From contig JBGANS010000010.1 of the NCBI GenBank assembly GCA_044222195.1, positions 124,001 through 188,000 of the forward strand: a DNA stretch of 64,000 nt. Reading direction: 5' to 3'. This DNA comes from JAHBXE01 sp044222195. GTDB taxonomy: Bacteria > Planctomycetota > Phycisphaerae > Phycisphaerales > UBA1924. Below are positions 8,412 through 17,438 of this stretch, in pieces. Made by a program: the position numbers and the translations under genes. Each line of letters starts with the position of its first letter. Position 1 is the stretch's first letter. The notes under the pieces were generated by a model. It was not told the origin of the DNA. It did not search any database and saw only the letters and a list, made by a program, of their open reading frames with translations.

Positions 8412-9206
8412 TCAGCGACGGCGGCGGCCGGCCACCACGCCCGCGAGCCCGAGGAGCGCCATCGCGCCGGGGGCGGGGACCACGGTGTAGGTCATCGACG
8501 CGCTGGCGGCCTGGCCGGGCCCGAGGATGAAGCGCCACTGGAAGCCCGCTTCGAAGTCGCCGGGGCCAAAGGGGAGGCCGGTGTTGTTGAAGTCGTTGGG
8601 GACGGCGTTGGTCAGCAGCGAGAGAACATTGCCCGCCGCGCCCGCCTGGAAGGGCTGGCCTGCGCCTTCGTAGAAGGCGGTCCACGAACCCGACGTCATC
8701 TTGATGCTGCTGGATGTGCCGTTCAATTCCGCCGAGATGCCCGACGCATTCCCTCCGAGTGTCGGGTCGAGGAAGTGGAAGAGGTCAACCGTGAGCGTCG
8801 ATGCTGTGGTGTTCGTGACGGTCGTGCCCTCTTCGAGGACGCCGGCCCCGTTGCCGAGCCCGGTGACGAGGTAGGTCCGGACGATCGAGATGCCCGAAGG
8901 AGTGTCGCTGAAGGAGAGCTGGCCGACGCGCCCGGACCAGGTGGGCCCCGTCGCGTTGCTGTTGGCGAGCTCCCGTCCGCTGTTGATGCTCGTTCGCGTC
9001 CACCACCAGCTCTGTCCGAGGTGGTCGGGATTGCCCGTGCCCCCCACGGTGAACAGACCGCTCGGACCCGATCCGGTCCCGACGGTCGGAGAATCCCCCT
9101 GGGTAAACGTGGCGTTCAAGTGAGTAATCGTGCCCCCGGTGCCCGGCTGGGCCCACACAGGAAGCGCGACCAAGGCAACGGCGGCGATCGCGGCGCAAGT
9201 ACGCAT
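8412..9206 (-). CDS. PEP-CTERM sorting domain protein
   Basis: A 264-residue secreted protein. The start at 9206 follows a GGAGG site and opens a clear Sec signal peptide (MRTCAAIAAVALVALPVWAQ). The C-terminus is a full PEP-CTERM signal: VVPAPGA, a hydrophobic segment, then GRRRR. The body is Thr/Ser/Gly-rich and predicted beta; it looks like a surface or extracellular matrix protein of unknown role. A terminator follows at 8335-8360, so it is probably transcribed alone. Confidence 0.85.
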   Translation of the reverse strand: MRTCAAIAAVALVALPVWAQPGTGGTITHLNATFTQGDSPTVGTGSGPSGLFTVGGTGNPDHLGQSWWWTRTSINSGRELANSNATGPTWSGRVGQLSFSDTPSGISIVRTYLVTGLGNGAGVLEEGTTVTNTTASTLTVDLFHFLDPTLGGNASGISAELNGTSSSIKMTSGSWTAFYEGAGQPFQAGAAGNVLSLLTNAVPNDFNNTGLPFGPGDFEAGFQWRFILGPGQAASASMTYTVVPAPGAMALLGLAGVVAGRRRR

Positions 9207-9373
9207 CTCAACCCTCCAAACGGTTTCACCGCGCGGCCAAAGCAGCGCACGCGGGATTTCTCAGCTTGGAAGGTGCCTCAGGTCTGGAAACCTGCAAGGT
9301 CCATGGCAAGAAAACCACGAAGGCCTCGCGTTTTCGTCCGGAGAATCGACTTGTGTTTGGATTCTGAGCGGTA

Positions 9374-10138
9374 TCAGGGGGCGGTGCAACCGGAGGCATA
9401 GCGGTTGATGTAGCACTGGAAGTCCATGATGTTGAGCATCGGGGCGACAGTGCTGCCGTCGCAGTTGGCCCAGGGGTCGGTCACGGCGAAGCGGTTCAGG
9501 AAGCACTGGAAGTCGCCGGCGGTCAGGATTGGGCTTCCCAGGCTGCCGTCACAGTTTGCATAGCAACTGGCCGCGGCCGTGATGGTGATCTTGAACCCGA
9601 TGATGGTGCCAGTGTCCCCCGCGGCAAAGTCGACCGCGGAGAGTCGCCAGGTTCCCTGGGCATTTCGGCCGTTGAAAATGGAGAGGGGCGTTTCGGCCTT
9701 CCATGGCCCGTTGACGCCGGAGATCCCAGGCGCTGCGACGGTGGGCGAGTCGTAGGCCGCGGCGGCGGTGTCGGCCAGGAGGAGCATAGCGGAGGAAGTG
9801 CCGTAGTCCGGGGCTGGAAAGCCCAGGGCGGACTGGGGGTAGTACGGCCGGTCGATCAGCACGACGCTGAGGCCGGAGGGGACATGCGTGAGTGTGAGGC
9901 GCAAGTCGCCCTGGAACGAGTGTGTGACGTAGACCGAGCAGGTCAGGCTGCTGATGGTCAGTCCGGAGGGAACGGTCACGGTGGCGAGGGCCGGCGCACC
10001 GGCGGTGCCGGTTCCAGTTCCATCGGGGATTGGCACCGGAGGGCCGGAGTAGGTGAAGTCGGGGCGGGCGAGGGCGGAACTCGACAGAGCGGCAACCGCT
10101 GCACCGACCAGGGCCGGCCGGAGATTGAGATGAGCCAT
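9374..10138 (-). CDS. P-domain protein with C-terminal GC-type dockerin repeats
   Basis: A 254-residue secreted protein. ATG 10138 was chosen because it follows a strong AAGGAGG site and begins a Sec signal peptide ending ALA-RPDF; the frame is open further upstream but without signal features. Residues about 30-190 resemble the proprotein convertase P (Homo B) domain, with the typical GDLRLTLTH and G-T-W-R-L-x-x-x-D motifs. The C-terminus has two Cys-containing dockerin-like repeats (CYANCDGS...DFQCFLNRFA and WANCDGS...DFQCYINRYASGC). The tail probably binds Ca2+ and an unknown anchoring partner. No protease domain is present, so the P domain stands alone. Confidence 0.85.
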   Translation of the reverse strand: MAHLNLRPALVGAAVAALSSSALARPDFTYSGPPVPIPDGTGTGTAGAPALATVTVPSGLTISSLTCSVYVTHSFQGDLRLTLTHVPSGLSVVLIDRPYYPQSALGFPAPDYGTSSAMLLLADTAAAAYDSPTVAAPGISGVNGPWKAETPLSIFNGRNAQGTWRLSAVDFAAGDTGTIIGFKITITAAASCYANCDGSLGSPILTAGDFQCFLNRFAVTDPWANCDGSTVAPMLNIMDFQCYINRYASGCTAP

Positions 10139-10352
10139 CGGCGTGCCTCCTTGCGCGGACAAGTCCAAATCGAGGGCGCGAAAGCACACAACGCAACGGA
10201 GGTGCCAGCCGGACCCGCATGGCTTGCGCACGACAAGCGAGGGTGGCGCTTCTCCGCGTAGACTCGCCTCCTCCGCCCACCACCGTCGGGACGGACGCTC
10301 CGTCGCGGACGGCGACTTCGTCGGCGGGATGAGGCTCGGAGATTGAGCGGCG

Positions 10353-12110
10353 ATGACGCTCCCACGAGAGAGACTCAGACCCGCGGCGGATTCGATCAGC
10401 GCAGGAAAGCTGGAACAGGCGGAAGCGCTGCTTCGGCGGCTCCTCAGTCGCGAGCCGGGTGATGCCGTCGCCAACGGGATGCTGGCCTACGTGCTGTCGG
10501 CGCGGGGTGATCCGCGGGGGGCCACGTACTTCCTGGAGCGGGCCCTTGCGGTAGAGCCGCGCCATGCTGATCTCTTGAACAACCTCGGCAACGCCCGCCT
10601 GGCGATGGGCGAGGGTCGTGCCGCCGAGGCGGCCTTTCGGCGCGCCCTGGACGCGGATTCCGGCCATCTGTCAGCCGCGCTGAGCCTGTCCATGATGCTC
10701 ACGTCGGCCGGCCGAGTGGATGAAGCGGAGGATGTGTGCCGCGCACAGCTCCAGCGGCATCCGCATCACCCTCTGGTGCTGTGCAACCTTGGGGTGGCGG
10801 TAAGGAACGCCGGGCGCGTGGAAGAGGCGGCGGCGGTGCATCGAGAGGCCGCCGCTCTCGCCCCGCACGACCCTCGGGTGCTCAGCACGCTGGCGATGAC
10901 GCTGGTGTACAGCTCCCAGGATGCGGCGGAGGTTTTCGAGGCTCACGCCCGCTACGGGGCCGCGTGTGCCGCGCCGAGCGCCCGCCCCAAGGGAACGTCA
11001 GACCCGGAGAAGCGACTCCGCATCGGGATCGTCTCGGGCGACCTGCGCACGCACTCGGTCGCGTTTTTCATCGAGCCCTGGATGGCGTCGCGAGATCGAT
11101 CCGCGGCGGACGTCGTGTGCTACTCCACGACGCCGACGAACACGGGCGACAGCATCACCGCGCGGCTCATGTCACTCGCGGATGTGTGGAGGCAGGCGTC
11201 CACTTCGGGTCCGCCGGAGATTCTGGCCGCGCAGGTCCAAAGAGATGGAGTGGACATACTGATCGATCTGACCGGACACACTTCGGGCAACCGCCTGGAT
11301 GTGTTCGCGCTCAGGCCCGCGCCTGTGCAGGTGAGCTATCTGGGGTACGCGCACAGTACGGGCATGCGGGAGGTGGACTACCGGATGGTGGACGGCGTCA
11401 CCGATCCCCCGGGCGCGGAGGCGTACGCGACGGAACGATTGTGGCGGCTCGAGCCGTGTTTCCTGTGCTACCGGCCCCCGGCCCTTGAGCCGAGCCAACC
11501 GGTGCGCGCGAACCGGATCGGGCCGGAGTTTGTATTCGGGTCGTTCAATGCCGCGGCGAAGCTCGGGCCGGCCACGGTTGACCTGTGGACGCGGGTGGTG
11601 CGCGAGGTCCCCGGGGCCCGCCTTCTTCTGAAGGGCGACGTGATCGGGAACCCCCGTGTGCGTCGCGACCTGACGGCCCGGTTCGTCGCGGCCGGGCTTG
11701 ACGCCTCCCTGCTGGACCTGGCGGCGCACACGCCCTCCATTCATGAACACCTCTCGCTGTACTCACGCGTGGACTGCGCGCTCGACCCGATCCCCTACAA
11801 CGGGACCACAACCACGTGCGAGGCCCTGTTCATGGGGGTGCCGGTGGTCACGCTTGAGGGCCGGGCGCACGCGGGGCGGGTGGGCGCCAGCCTGCTCCGC
11901 GCGGCCGGGTTGCCGGAACTCGTCGCGCGGGACCACCAGCAGTACGTGACCATCGCCAGGGACCTCGCCGCCGATCCGGCCCGTTTCAACGAGTTGAGGT
12001 CTGGTCTGCGCGAGCGGCTCCTGGGCTCGGTCCTGTGCGACGCCGCCCGGTTCGCGGGAGTGTTTGACGTCGCGCTCAGGGAGATGTGGCGGGCCAAGTG
12101 CACGCGATGA
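10353..12110 (+). CDS. TPR / O-GlcNAc transferase-like (GT41, SPINDLY) glycosyltransferase
   Basis: A 585-residue cytoplasmic protein. Residues about 10-190 are tetratricopeptide repeats. From about 215 to the end it matches the catalytic region of O-linked GlcNAc transferases (family GT41), with RIGIVSGDLRTHSV, QVSYLGYAHSTG, FGSFNAAAKLGP, and the donor-site motif DPIPYNGTTTTCEALFMGVPVVTL followed by HAGRVGASLL. Family members move a sugar (GlcNAc, fucose or others) from a nucleotide sugar to Ser/Thr of proteins. The length suits a bacterial member. It sits next to two phosphodiesterase-TPR proteins and a sulfotransferase, which suggests modification of exported surface proteins. The sugar donor cannot be told from sequence. 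Confidence 0.9.
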   Translation: MTLPRERLRPAADSISAGKLEQAEALLRRLLSREPGDAVANGMLAYVLSARGDPRGATYFLERALAVEPRHADLLNNLGNARLAMGEGRAAEAAFRRALDADSGHLSAALSLSMMLTSAGRVDEAEDVCRAQLQRHPHHPLVLCNLGVAVRNAGRVEEAAAVHREAAALAPHDPRVLSTLAMTLVYSSQDAAEVFEAHARYGAACAAPSARPKGTSDPEKRLRIGIVSGDLRTHSVAFFIEPWMASRDRSAADVVCYSTTPTNTGDSITARLMSLADVWRQASTSGPPEILAAQVQRDGVDILIDLTGHTSGNRLDVFALRPAPVQVSYLGYAHSTGMREVDYRMVDGVTDPPGAEAYATERLWRLEPCFLCYRPPALEPSQPVRANRIGPEFVFGSFNAAAKLGPATVDLWTRVVREVPGARLLLKGDVIGNPRVRRDLTARFVAAGLDASLLDLAAHTPSIHEHLSLYSRVDCALDPIPYNGTTTTCEALFMGVPVVTLEGRAHAGRVGASLLRAAGLPELVARDHQQYVTIARDLAADPARFNELRSGLRERLLGSVLCDAARFAGVFDVALREMWRAKCTR

Positions 12111-12125
12111 GCGTGACGATCGGCA

Positions 12126-14219
12126 CTACTCCGGATCGACGGGCGCGAACTTTCTTGCCCACTCCTGCGGTCCCATAGGCGGTTCCATCAGCACATCAGC
12201 GGTGGAAGGCCGGCCCTGCGCCTGGGCCGCGATGATGCGTTCCGCGGCATCGCGGTACGGCCCGGCGCTGATTCGATCGCCGAGATGACGATAGATGGAA
12301 GCAATGAACCGGTGAGCGCTCACGAGGCCGGGCTGCATGGAGATCGCGACCTGGAACGACTTGATGGCGTGTTCGTAGTCCTTCTTCCAGGTCAGGGCCA
12401 CGCCGAGGAGATAGTGGGCGTCGGGATAGAAGTGCCGGAGTTCGACGGCGCTCAGGGCGTGTTCCACTGCCTCATCAAAGTGTTCGCGCCCGAGGGCCAG
12501 CAGGGCCCGCTTGACATGCACCGCCGGGTCGTGCGGGTCCAGCGCCGCGGCCCGCGCCAACACGGACTCCGCATCATCCCATCGCTTGAGCCGGATGTAC
12601 GCCTCCGCGACGGAGCACAGCAGGTCCGCGCGACCGGGCCCGTCTCGCACAGCCACTTCCAGAGCGGCCGCGGCCTCGGAGACTTTGTCCTGGGCGAACA
12701 GGGCGGCGCCGCGCAGGAGCTGGGCGTCGGGAAGACCGGGGAAGCGAGCGATGAGTTGTTCCATGACGGCGACGGAGTCGGCGTGGCGGCCCGAGGCGAA
12801 CTGGCAGTAGGCCAGGTTCATGGCAAAGCGCGGCTCGTCGGGATACTGGCTGTTGAGGGCTTCAAAGATGCCGACCGCCTCGTGGTGGCGGCCGGTAGTC
12901 ATGTACACGACGCCGAGGTTGAATCGCGTCTCCCGGTGGCACAGCGCGAGCTGGGCGTCGGAGCCTCCGGGCGCTTCGGCCACGTACCCCAGGTCCTGCA
13001 ACTGCTTCATGGCGTCGCGGGCCTCGAAAGGATCGACTCTCAGATCCGGCGGGTGCTGCCCGGCCTCTCCGGGCACATCGTCCCAACTAAAGACGCGTTC
13101 GATGGTGACGGCACGGTCGATCGCCTCGATGAGGACCCGTCCATCCATGTCCGCGCCGATGGGGAGTCCGAGAAGGGTCAGAGCGGTGGGCGCGATGTCG
13201 AGGAGGTTGGCGCCGTGGACAGAGGCTCCCCGCGTGATGCCCGGCCCCGACAGCACGAGCATGCCAAGGGGCCGGTGCCAGGTTGCATCCATGGCCGCGT
13301 GCGGGTCGTCGATGGCGACCTGAACGCGGGGCCGGAGATGGTCGCTGTGGAAGCCGTGGTCGGAAAGGACCAGGAACGTCGTGTCCGGGCCGGAAAGGTC
13401 TATAAGAGTTCCGAGCATGGCGTCCTGGAGCTGGTAGACGGCGGGGATCACGTGCCGGAAGCGGTCGAAGTCGGGTTCGGAGACGTGCTCCATTCGCGGC
13501 GGGTAGTACTGCATGAAGTGGTGCCCGGCGACGTCAATCGTCTCGTAGAACACCAATGTGCAGTCCCAGGCGCCGGCGGTAAGAAGGTGGGTCGCGGTGT
13601 TGTGGATGGAGGCACACTGAGCGATGAGCTTGGCGACCAGAAGCACGCGGGGGTCGCGCGGATCCAGGTCCTGGCGACCGGGGAGCAAGGCCCGCATCTC
13701 ATCGGCGGAGAGTTCGCCCGGGTGCATCCGGAGTTCGGCGATCGCGTTTGACAGTTCCCGAGGATGAACAGAGCCGGCGATGAGGGGCCAGGCCTGATCG
13801 GGGGAAGCCGGGACGCCTTCCTGGAACAGGTTCGAAACGACGGCGCCGGCGACCGGTTCGGCAGGGTGAGAGGCGTACCAGCCGACCAGATTGGTTCGGA
13901 GGCCCGCCTGGGTCAGTATGTTCCAGAGGGCCTTGGTCTTGCGGGATGTGCCGCACACAGGCCGCAGGCCGGACGCGGAGGGATCGGGCTCTACAAAGTT
14001 GAGAATGCCGTGCTTGTCGGCCGTCTTTCCGGTGGCGATGGACGTCCAGAGCAAGGGCGAGAGCTTGGGATCGAGGGAAGCAAGGTCGGCCCGGGTGCCG
14101 GCGTCGACAAGCCGCTTGAGATTGGGCATCCCGCCCTTGGGAAGCAGGGCATCGATGATCTTCCAGTCGGCCGCGTCCCAACCCACGATCATCAGTTTCT
14201 TGGCGATCCGCTCGGGCAT
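12126..14219 (-). CDS. Type I phosphodiesterase / alkaline phosphatase superfamily protein with TPRs, copy 1
   Basis: 697 residues. The start at 14219 (MPERIAKKLMIVGWDAADW) was chosen by match to the paralogue at 15266-17353. Residues about 1-390 form an alkaline-phosphatase-superfamily domain: first metal Asp in VGWDAADW; the nucleophile region SPLLWTSIATGK; then TIDVAGHHFMQYYPPRM-like and SDHGFHSDH metal ligands. From about 420 there are several TPRs. No signal peptide is seen, so it may act in the cytoplasm or bind a membrane complex. Family enzymes cleave or transfer phosphodiesters (nucleotide, phospholipid head group). It lies 87 bases downstream of a PEP-CTERM gene with a terminator in between. 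The substrate is unknown. Confidence 0.85.
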   Translation of the reverse strand: MPERIAKKLMIVGWDAADWKIIDALLPKGGMPNLKRLVDAGTRADLASLDPKLSPLLWTSIATGKTADKHGILNFVEPDPSASGLRPVCGTSRKTKALWNILTQAGLRTNLVGWYASHPAEPVAGAVVSNLFQEGVPASPDQAWPLIAGSVHPRELSNAIAELRMHPGELSADEMRALLPGRQDLDPRDPRVLLVAKLIAQCASIHNTATHLLTAGAWDCTLVFYETIDVAGHHFMQYYPPRMEHVSEPDFDRFRHVIPAVYQLQDAMLGTLIDLSGPDTTFLVLSDHGFHSDHLRPRVQVAIDDPHAAMDATWHRPLGMLVLSGPGITRGASVHGANLLDIAPTALTLLGLPIGADMDGRVLIEAIDRAVTIERVFSWDDVPGEAGQHPPDLRVDPFEARDAMKQLQDLGYVAEAPGGSDAQLALCHRETRFNLGVVYMTTGRHHEAVGIFEALNSQYPDEPRFAMNLAYCQFASGRHADSVAVMEQLIARFPGLPDAQLLRGAALFAQDKVSEAAAALEVAVRDGPGRADLLCSVAEAYIRLKRWDDAESVLARAAALDPHDPAVHVKRALLALGREHFDEAVEHALSAVELRHFYPDAHYLLGVALTWKKDYEHAIKSFQVAISMQPGLVSAHRFIASIYRHLGDRISAGPYRDAAERIIAAQAQGRPSTADVLMEPPMGPQEWARKFAPVDPE

Positions 14220-14254
14220 GGTGGATGCTATCGGCTCGCACGAGGCAAAAAGAA

Positions 14255-14283
14255 ACATGGGCGGCCCAAGGGGCCGCCCATGT
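14255..14283 (-). terminator. Intercistronic hairpin/terminator, minus strand
   Basis: A perfect 13-bp stem (ACATGGGCGGCCC / GGGCCGCCCATGT) with a 3-base loop, followed on the minus strand by a T-rich run (14246-14254). It lies between the PEP-CTERM gene (14307-14945) and the phosphodiesterase gene, so most transcripts should stop before the enzyme. The equivalent position in the second cassette also has one. Confidence 0.85.
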
Positions 14284-14306
14284 CGAGTTCAGGGAATCAG
14301 CGATGC

Positions 14307-14945
14307 TTACTTGCGACGACGACCGATGAGGCCGGCCGCGCCGACAGCGAGCAGGGCGATGGAACCGGGAGCCGGAACCTGGCCCGCGGCGATTTCAACG
14401 GCGACGCCATCGTCGTAGGCGTAGTCAACCAGCACGCGGGTCGCGAGGCTCGGATTGTTGATCTGAGCCCAGCCGTAGTGCAGGGTCGAGTCGCTTTCGC
14501 GGATGAAGCGGAAGCCGAAGTAGCCGGAGTTCGGGGCGGGGTTCCAAGCGGTGTTGGTCGTACCCCAGAGGCTGCCCACGCCGCCGATCGAGGGAGCGCC
14601 GACGCCGCCGGCCATGCGGGCGACCGTGGTGCCGGTGAGGGCGAAGTACGCCGACCCGCCGCCCGGAAGCGGACTGGGATTGAAGAAGCTCAGCGAGGTC
14701 GAGCTGAAGGGGTTGATATCCCAACCGGGCACCGTCGAGCCTGCGGAGCCGGGGGGCGGAAGGTTGTTCGCGCCGGTGACGACGTTCAGGTACAGACCGT
14801 TGGTCGAGTTCGGAATCGGAAGATTCACGACACCGCTGTACACAACAGCCGCCTGCGACTGCTGCGTAGCGCCAACGACCGCCGCGCCAGCCGCGGCCGC
14901 ACAGGCCACGAAGTGCGCATCCAACCTCTTTGCCAGAATACTCAT
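14307..14945 (-). CDS. PEP-CTERM protein of phosphodiesterase cassette, copy 1
   Basis: A 212-residue secreted protein. ATG 14945 follows a purine-rich site (GGAAAGGGACAAGAC) that is identical at the paralogue. The Sec signal runs through HFVACAAAAGAAVVG and ends near QAAVVYSG. The C-terminus is VPAPGSIALLAVGAAGLIGRRRK, a canonical PEP-CTERM signal. The mature part starts VVYSGVVNLPIP and holds a GYFGFRFI...LHYGWAQI motif shared with the paralogue at 17439. This looks like a small surface structural protein. The strong ribosome-binding site and the downstream terminator suggest high, separate expression. Confidence 0.9.
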   Translation of the reverse strand: MSILAKRLDAHFVACAAAAGAAVVGATQQSQAAVVYSGVVNLPIPNSTNGLYLNVVTGANNLPPPGSAGSTVPGWDINPFSSTSLSFFNPSPLPGGGSAYFALTGTTVARMAGGVGAPSIGGVGSLWGTTNTAWNPAPNSGYFGFRFIRESDSTLHYGWAQINNPSLATRVLVDYAYDDGVAVEIAAGQVPAPGSIALLAVGAAGLIGRRRK

Positions 14946-15111
14946 GTCTTGTCCCTTTCCTCTACTTCTGATGGGCGCCACGAAGCACCCGTTCTCTCTT
15001 GACCTCACCGTGCGCCCCACGAGATACCACTTGTTGCGCATCGGCCGGACCGGTGGAAACGACCCGCCTGTCCGCGACTGTGGGTGAAATTACCACCCTA
15101 GTGGAATACCT

Positions 15112-15172
15112 GCAAGACTAATTCCTATTGAATTCGAGAAAAACAAGGCCAAGGTCCCAAAATATTTGTAAC
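15112..15172 (-). promoter_or_regulatory. Conserved 61-bp upstream element, copy 1
   Basis: On the minus strand this reads GTTACAA-N8-GGACCT-N5-TTG then, at fixed spacing, GAATTA-N2-CTTGC. The same elements, with the same total span of 61 bases, occur at 18207-18267 upstream of the paralogous cassette. It lies 167 bases before the start codon. It could be the promoter plus an operator or a structured leader; which of these cannot be said. Confidence 0.65.
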
Positions 15173-15265
15173 CTAACATTGACCGACCATTATTAGGAGG
15201 CCCCCAAGCGGTATGGGCCAACCGGACCGGGAAATGGAGCGGCGAGACCGGCACGCCGTCGCGGC

Positions 15266-17353
15266 CTATTCCTCGTCGATTCCGAGCTCTTTGGCCCATT
15301 CGAGAGGCCCCATGGGGGGTTCTCGGAGCGAGTCGTCGATGGGTTGACCGCGCTTGCGCTGGCGCATCAGGTCGATGGCAAGGTTGCGGTGCTTGACGGC
15401 GTTCTCGCGATCGTGCCTGAGGCGGTGGATGCTGGCGAGGAACCGGTGGGCCTCGATGAGCCCCGGCTGCATGGAGAGGGCGATCTGGAATGACTTGACG
15501 GCGTGGTCGTAGTCCTTCATCCAGGTCAGGGCGACGCCAAGCGTGTAATGGGCGTCGGGGTAGAAGTGCTGGATCGAGACGGCCGTGAGGCAGTGCTCGG
15601 TCGCGGCGGCGAACTGCTGCTGATTGAGGGCGACGAGGGCCAGGCCGTGGTGGGACTTGGCGCTGTGAGGATCGAGCCTGACCGCCCGGGTGAACACGCG
15701 CTTGGCGTCGTCCCAGCGCTTCAGGAAGACATAGACCTCGCCGAGCATGGACGACAGGTCCGGCCGGTCGGGCGTCTCGCGGTCCGCGGCTTCGAGCACG
15801 GCGCTGGCTTCCTCGAGTTTGCGCTCGGCGAAAAGGGCCGCGCCGAGGAGGATCTTGGCGTCGGGGGCGTCGGGGTGGCGTTTGAGGACATCGTCGAGCA
15901 CGGCGCGGGCGTCGGCAAACCGGCCGAGCATGTAATAGCTGCGGGCGAGGTTGGATGCGTAGCGCAGCATGTCCGGGTGGGCGCGGTGGAGCTCTTCGAA
16001 CAGTTCCGCGGCCTGGGTCACGCGGCGGGTGGTCATGTACACGACGGCCATGTTGAATCGGGTCTCATCGCGTGCGGTGGCGACCAGCTGATCGCCGCTG
16101 GCGGAGCGGTCTGAAATGTACCCCAGTTCCGCGAGCTGCTTGAGCGCATCCTGGGCGTCGAGGGGGTCCTGGCGAAGGTCGGGCGGGTGCATCCCCGCCT
16201 CGCCCGCCATCTCGTCCCAGCCGAAGACCCGGTCGACCTGCACCGGCCGATTGATGGCCTCGACGAGGACTCGGCCATCCATGTCGGCGCCGACGGGAAC
16301 GCCGAGCAGGGTCAGCACCGTCGGTGCGATGTCGAGGAGCGTGGCGCCGTAGACGCGCTCGTTGCTGATCCCGGGTCCGCCCATCGCGAGCACGCCGATG
16401 GGTCGGTGCCACGTGGCGTCCATGGCGGCGTGCTCGTCCTCGATGGCGGCTGAGCCCTTGGGACGGAGATGATCGCTGTGGAAGCCGTGGTCTGAAACGA
16501 CGATGACGGTGGTCTCGGGGCCGACCATTTCGAGTAGCGCGCCGAGCATCATGTCGAGGAGCTGGTACGCGCCGGGCACGGCGTGACGGAAGCGGTCAAA
16601 GTCGTGCTCGCTCACATGAGCCATGCGCGGCGGGTAGTACTGCATGAAGTGGTGGCCGATGACGTCAATGGTGTCGAAGAACACCATGGCGCAGTCCCAA
16701 TCGGGCCTGGCCGCGAGCACGCCGGTGGTGGCGTTGTGGACGCTGGCACAGGCGGCGATGTGGCGTGCGAGAAGCTGGAGGCGGCGGTCGCTTGGGTCCA
16801 TTTCGCGCAAGCGCGGGACGAAGGCGAGCATCTCGGCGCCGGAGATTTCACCCGGATGCAGACGGAGGCCTGCGATGGTGTCGAGCAAGTCTCGCGGGTG
16901 GACGGTCTCGGGCTTGATGGGCCAGGGGGCGTCCGGAGACTTGGGCTGGCCCTCCTGGAAGAGATTGGAGACACACACGCCGCGGATGGGCTCGGCGGGG
17001 TGTGAGGCGTACCAGTTGATGACGTGGGTGGTCAGGCCGGACTGGGTGAGGATGTTCCAGAGGGCCTTGGTCTTTCGGGTGGTGCTGCTGGAGATGCGGA
17101 GGGATTCGCCGGTGTCGTCGGGCTCGACAAAGTGGAGGATTCCGTGCTTGTCGGCGGTCTTTCCGGTGGCGATGGAGGTCCAGAGGAGGGGCGAAAGCTT
17201 GGGATCGAGCGTGGCGAGGTCGGCCCGGACGCCGGACTGGGAGAGCTTTCTGATGTTGGGCAGGCGGTCCGCGGCGAAGAGGGAGTCGATGATCTTCCAG
17301 TCGGCGGCGTCCCAGCCGACGATGAGGACCCTCTTGGCAATGCGTTCGGGCAT
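15266..17353 (-). CDS. Type I phosphodiesterase / alkaline phosphatase superfamily protein with TPRs, copy 2
   Basis: 695 residues, paralogous along its whole length to 12126-14219. It begins MPERIAKRVLIVGWDAADWK and keeps the same metal and nucleophile motifs (SPLLWTSIATGK, DTIDVIGHHFMQYY, SDHGFHSDH, TWHRPIGVL). The C-terminal half is TPRs, with the same ending pattern (PHYPDAHYxLGVALTW, then KSFQ-x-A-(I/L)-SMQPGL). No signal peptide or membrane segment. It follows the PEP-CTERM gene at 17439-18044 and a hairpin. The two copies probably arose by duplication of the whole two-gene cassette. All predicted catalytic residues are present, so this copy should be active. Confidence 0.85.
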   Translation of the reverse strand: MPERIAKRVLIVGWDAADWKIIDSLFAADRLPNIRKLSQSGVRADLATLDPKLSPLLWTSIATGKTADKHGILHFVEPDDTGESLRISSSTTRKTKALWNILTQSGLTTHVINWYASHPAEPIRGVCVSNLFQEGQPKSPDAPWPIKPETVHPRDLLDTIAGLRLHPGEISGAEMLAFVPRLREMDPSDRRLQLLARHIAACASVHNATTGVLAARPDWDCAMVFFDTIDVIGHHFMQYYPPRMAHVSEHDFDRFRHAVPGAYQLLDMMLGALLEMVGPETTVIVVSDHGFHSDHLRPKGSAAIEDEHAAMDATWHRPIGVLAMGGPGISNERVYGATLLDIAPTVLTLLGVPVGADMDGRVLVEAINRPVQVDRVFGWDEMAGEAGMHPPDLRQDPLDAQDALKQLAELGYISDRSASGDQLVATARDETRFNMAVVYMTTRRVTQAAELFEELHRAHPDMLRYASNLARSYYMLGRFADARAVLDDVLKRHPDAPDAKILLGAALFAERKLEEASAVLEAADRETPDRPDLSSMLGEVYVFLKRWDDAKRVFTRAVRLDPHSAKSHHGLALVALNQQQFAAATEHCLTAVSIQHFYPDAHYTLGVALTWMKDYDHAVKSFQIALSMQPGLIEAHRFLASIHRLRHDRENAVKHRNLAIDLMRQRKRGQPIDDSLREPPMGPLEWAKELGIDEE

Positions 17354-17386
17354 GGGCCGATGCTATTCGCGTGGAATGAAAAAAGA

Positions 17387-17415
17387 ACACGGGCGACCCG
17401 AAAGGCCGCCCGTGT
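17387..17415 (-). terminator. Intercistronic hairpin/terminator, minus strand
   Basis: Stem ACACGGGCG / CGCCCGTGT, with inner bases partly paired, followed on the minus strand by a T-rich run (17376-17383). It lies between the PEP-CTERM and phosphodiesterase genes of cassette copy 2, matching the arrangement at 14255-14283 although the sequence differs. Confidence 0.75.
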
Positions 17416-17438
17416 GTTCAGAGTCGAATCAGAACTGA

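Noticed and set aside
12285..13751. Plus-strand open frame of 488 codons
   Set aside because: Antisense shadow of the phosphodiesterase-TPR gene; Val/Gly/Asp-rich with no motif.
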